The notes beneath the pieces are model-generated. The model saw only the letters and a program-made list of their open reading frames with translations. It did no database searches and was not told where the DNA came from. 64,000 nucleotides of DNA. Origin: Paenibacillus sp. FSL R10-2734 (lineage in GTDB: Bacteria > Bacillota > Bacilli > Paenibacillales > Paenibacillaceae). A program made the position numbers and the translations under genes. The stretch lies in assembly GCF_037963865.1 (NCBI RefSeq), contig NZ_CP150170.1, positions 4,712,001 through 4,776,000 on the forward strand, in the 5' to 3' direction. Shown one piece after another: positions 62,361-64,000 of the stretch (its first letter is position 1; the number at the start of each line of letters is the position of its first letter).

Positions 62361-62786
62361 TTAAATTACACCCTCTCCTCCGATAGCAGTTGCTGTGAAT
62401 GATATGGGTCCATATAGATTAATAGGCACGTTTGTATCATTTTGAATTACTAATTCATAGTTGTGGATGCCAATATAAGGACCATCAACCCACTGAACAT
62501 TTAATTGAATATCAGTAGTTGCAGTAAAACTATAAAAGGATCTATAAATATCGACTCCAGCACGTCGGATTAAAACAAGAAATTGACTATCAGCAAGTGC
62601 AGTAAGACTAAAACTACCATTTAACTCAACTCTACTGGAGAAAGAGGCTGGGTTAGCCGGGCTAATATTTACTTGCGCTGTGGCTAGACCCGCTCCAGCT
62701 CCAGGAATACCTGCAACCGTTGTAATAGTAGTAAACGGGTCTAAAGGGATTTTTGCCTGTGAGCCATAACTTATATTTGTCGCCAT
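62361..62786 (-). CDS. Hypothetical beta-rich protein
   Basis: A 141-residue protein without signal peptide, rich in Thr, Ala and Ile and with alternating hydrophobic residues (QVNISPANPASFSSRVELNG, GPISFTATAIGG at the end). The pattern suggests a beta-sandwich such as in spore-surface or exosporium proteins, but I do not recognise it. GGAGTGATGATAA before the ATG supports the start. It is a single-gene unit with its own terminator. Confidence 0.55.
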   Translation of the reverse strand: MATNISYGSQAKIPLDPFTTITTVAGIPGAGAGLATAQVNISPANPASFSSRVELNGSFSLTALADSQFLVLIRRAGVDIYRSFYSFTATTDIQLNVQWVDGPYIGIHNYELVIQNDTNVPINLYGPISFTATAIGGEGVI

Positions 62787-62947
62787 TTATCATCACTCCA
62801 TTCCAACTAGAAGGTTATACATTATTATATTGTGTATCAACACTGATAGATTGGACATACTTCCTGATGAATATATACATTTAAGTTATACTTTGCTAGA
62901 TCATATAAACCTAGATCATTCGTCTATCACCCGCTAATTTCCACCCA

Positions 62948-62976
62948 TTGACAAATTCGCTCACCAGCACTACAAT
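62948..62976 (+). promoter_or_regulatory. Sigma-A promoter of the trpS T-box transcript
   Basis: TTGACA (62948-62953) and TACAAT (62971-62976), spacer 17 bases. Confidence 0.8.
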
Positions 62977-62984
62977 TACCCAAA

Positions 62985-63288
62985 TATAATGAATAACGTT
63001 GACAAAGGGTAAGTAGACAAACAAGCATGGACTTCAGAGAGCCGGTGGTTGCTGTGAACCGGTGTCCTGCGTTTGCTCGAATGGCCTTTAGAGTTGCTCT
63101 TCCGAACCATCTTAGCTGATGTTGTAGGGAAAGCCGGGTTTCCCACCGTTATCAAGGGACCTGTATCGAGATAAACCCTAGACCTTCTCCGTACAGGTAA
63201 GAGAAGATCGTAATGCTAATGAAACTGGCGGCACGATCATTTAAGGTGGTACCACGACAACTTCGTCCTTATTGGATGAGGTTTTTTT
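62985..63288 (+). promoter_or_regulatory. T-box riboswitch (tRNA-Trp type)
   Basis: A leader of about 300 bases. AGAGAG (63036-63041) marks stem I, a TGG in GAATGGCC (63082-63084) is the likely specifier codon, and AAGGTGGTACCACG (63243-63256) is the T-box sequence of the antiterminator. The competing terminator is CTTCGTCC (63261-63268) with GGATGAGG (63274-63281) and seven T. Uncharged tRNA-Trp would favour readthrough. The acceptor-binding bulge reads UGGU rather than UGGC. Confidence 0.87.
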
Positions 63289-63311
63289 GTCATTTAAAGG
63301 AGGTGATGGCC

Positions 63312-63482
63312 ATGGATGATGGCTGGTGGTGGCGACTCAATGTTAGACAGAAGCAACAAAACAGGAGGAATTCAAATGATAAAAGAACGTGTATTAACTG
63401 GAGATCGGGTGACTGGAAAGCTTCACCTTGGCCATTACGTAGGCAGCTTACAGAATCGAGTGGTGCTACAGGAGCAATATGA
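63312..63482 (+). CDS. Trp-rich leader peptide overlapping trpS
   Basis: A 56-codon frame starting MDDGWWWRLN with a near-perfect ribosome-binding site (AAAGGAGGTGAT, 63296-63307). Three consecutive TGG codons lie at 63324-63332, and further Trp codons follow. The frame crosses the trpS ribosome-binding site (63363-63368) and start, and ends at 63482 inside trpS. Translation through it should mask trpS initiation, while ribosomes waiting at the Trp codons would leave it open. Three consecutive Trp codons are also known in the leader peptide of the B. subtilis anti-TRAP operon, which likewise follows a T-box. Confidence 0.6.
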   Translation: MDDGWWWRLNVRQKQQNRRNSNDKRTCINWRSGDWKASPWPLRRQLTESSGATGAI

Positions 63483-64000
63483 TACTTTTGTGTTTTTAGC
63501 AGATATTCAAGCCCTAACGACTCACTTTGATCGCCCTCAACTACTAGGTCAAAACTTGAATGAAATTACATTAGACTATTTATCAGCAGGTATAAATCCA
63601 GATAAAGCCACTATATTTATTCAATCCATGATCCCAGAGATCGCTGAGCTGACCGTCCTATTCTCCATGTTTGTCACTGTGAATTCGTTGCGGCAAAATC
63701 CTACCATTAAAGCCGAATCGAAAAATTCCAGCTTAGATGAACTGTACTACGGTTTTCTTGGTTATCCAGTTAGTCAGGCTGCAGATATAACCTTTTGTAA
63801 AGCGACGATTATTCCTGTAGGAGAAGACCAGCTTCCCCATCTAGAGTTGACTCGCAAAATCGTACGTAGATTCAATGAGCTGTACAGCCCCATCCTAGTA
63901 GAGCCCAGAGCGCTCATCAGCGATACGCCAAGACTAGTAGGAACAGACGGAAACGCTAAAATGAGTAAAAGCCTTGGCAATGCCATAGAGCTGGACTCCA
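63376..64000 (+). CDS. trpS: Tryptophanyl-tRNA synthetase (partial, cut by window end)
   Basis: The first 208 codons of a class I aminoacyl-tRNA synthetase that charges tRNA with Trp. The HIGH motif appears as HLGH in TGKLHLGHYVG, GYPVSQAADI and VGEDQLPHLELTRKI are TrpRS blocks, and KMSKSLGN is the KMSKS loop. The opening VLTGDRVTGKLHLGHYVGSL is of the type found in lactobacilli and clostridia, not that of B. subtilis TrpS (IFSGIQPSG), so it may be a second enzyme. AGGAGG precedes the ATG by seven bases. Control is by the upstream T-box and possibly the leader peptide. Confidence 0.92.
   Translation, partial: MIKERVLTGDRVTGKLHLGHYVGSLQNRVVLQEQYDTFVFLADIQALTTHFDRPQLLGQNLNEITLDYLSAGINPDKATIFIQSMIPEIAELTVLFSMFVTVNSLRQNPTIKAESKNSSLDELYYGFLGYPVSQAADITFCKATIIPVGEDQLPHLELTRKIVRRFNELYSPILVEPRALISDTPRLVGTDGNAKMSKSLGNAIELDS

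Noticed and set aside
63213..63311. Upstream extension of the Trp leader frame into the T-box
   Set aside because: The extension covers the antiterminator and terminator and has no ribosome-binding site; the strong site at 63296-63307 points to 63312.

Overview
The window looks like a chromosomal segment of a Paenibacillus-type bacterium (Bacillota, Bacillales). The signs are strong AGGAGG ribosome-binding sites, sigma-A promoters with 17-base spacers, S-layer homology proteins, Fur and LacI-type operators, a T-box leader, a Gram-positive style mrp operon and YesM/YesN-type two-component pairs. I see no phage, plasmid or CRISPR structure and no tRNA or rRNA gene. This is a reading of the sequence only; no database search was run.

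Layout. 1-2.4 kb: a PadR-controlled ABC exporter. 2.7-5.7 kb: two S-layer homology genes; the second, a beta-lactamase-fold hydrolase, is broken by two frameshifts. 5.8-13.4 kb: a LacI-controlled sugar ABC importer with a glycogen-debranching-type glucosidase and a divergent YdjC-type deacetylase. 13.4-14.1 kb: a fragment of an HpaB-type monooxygenase. 14.3-17 kb: an MFS exporter with a divergent TetR regulator, then a PilZ protein. 17-23.7 kb: the mrp Na+/H+ antiporter operon (A and B fused) behind a KdpD/Usp-type protein. 23.9-24.8 kb: ArsR regulator plus SRPBCC protein. 24.9-29.6 kb: a Fur-regulated feuABC-like catechol siderophore importer with two esterases and no ATPase. 29.6-32.7 kb: decayed genes (MOSC fragment, BlaR1-like M56 protein, half an SDR) around a six-copy 52-bp tandem repeat. 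32.8-40.9 kb: a tyrosine phosphatase, a TelA/VWA membrane cluster, a cytochrome b-YedY-like molybdoenzyme and a LysR regulator. 41-44.9 kb: a divergent PurA, a zinc-ribbon protein, a copper-amine-oxidase-N-like protein, a small membrane protein and a GNAT enzyme. 45.1-46.6 kb: an IS110-family (IS1111-type) element. 46.7-48.3 kb: an APH-GNAT fusion behind an elaborate leader. 48.3-58 kb: a sialic acid operon (importer, nanA, nanE, nanK) with a divergent two-component system. 58-62.8 kb: an ABC-F ATPase, an ECF sigma/anti-sigma pair, an HxlR regulator and an exported-looking hypothetical. 62.9-64 kb: a T-box leader and trpS, cut by the window end.

The items most worth following are two candidate attenuation systems. 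In front of trpS a T-box is followed by a leader peptide with three consecutive Trp codons whose reading frame runs over the trpS ribosome-binding site. In front of the APH-GNAT fusion a promoter, a terminator hairpin inside a basic peptide frame (begins MRIKRRQR), a second upstream frame and two mutually exclusive hairpins are nested. Four unrelated degenerate repeat families of about 50-60 bp fill four intergenic gaps. Several genes show single-base frameshifts, which may be real decay or assembly error.
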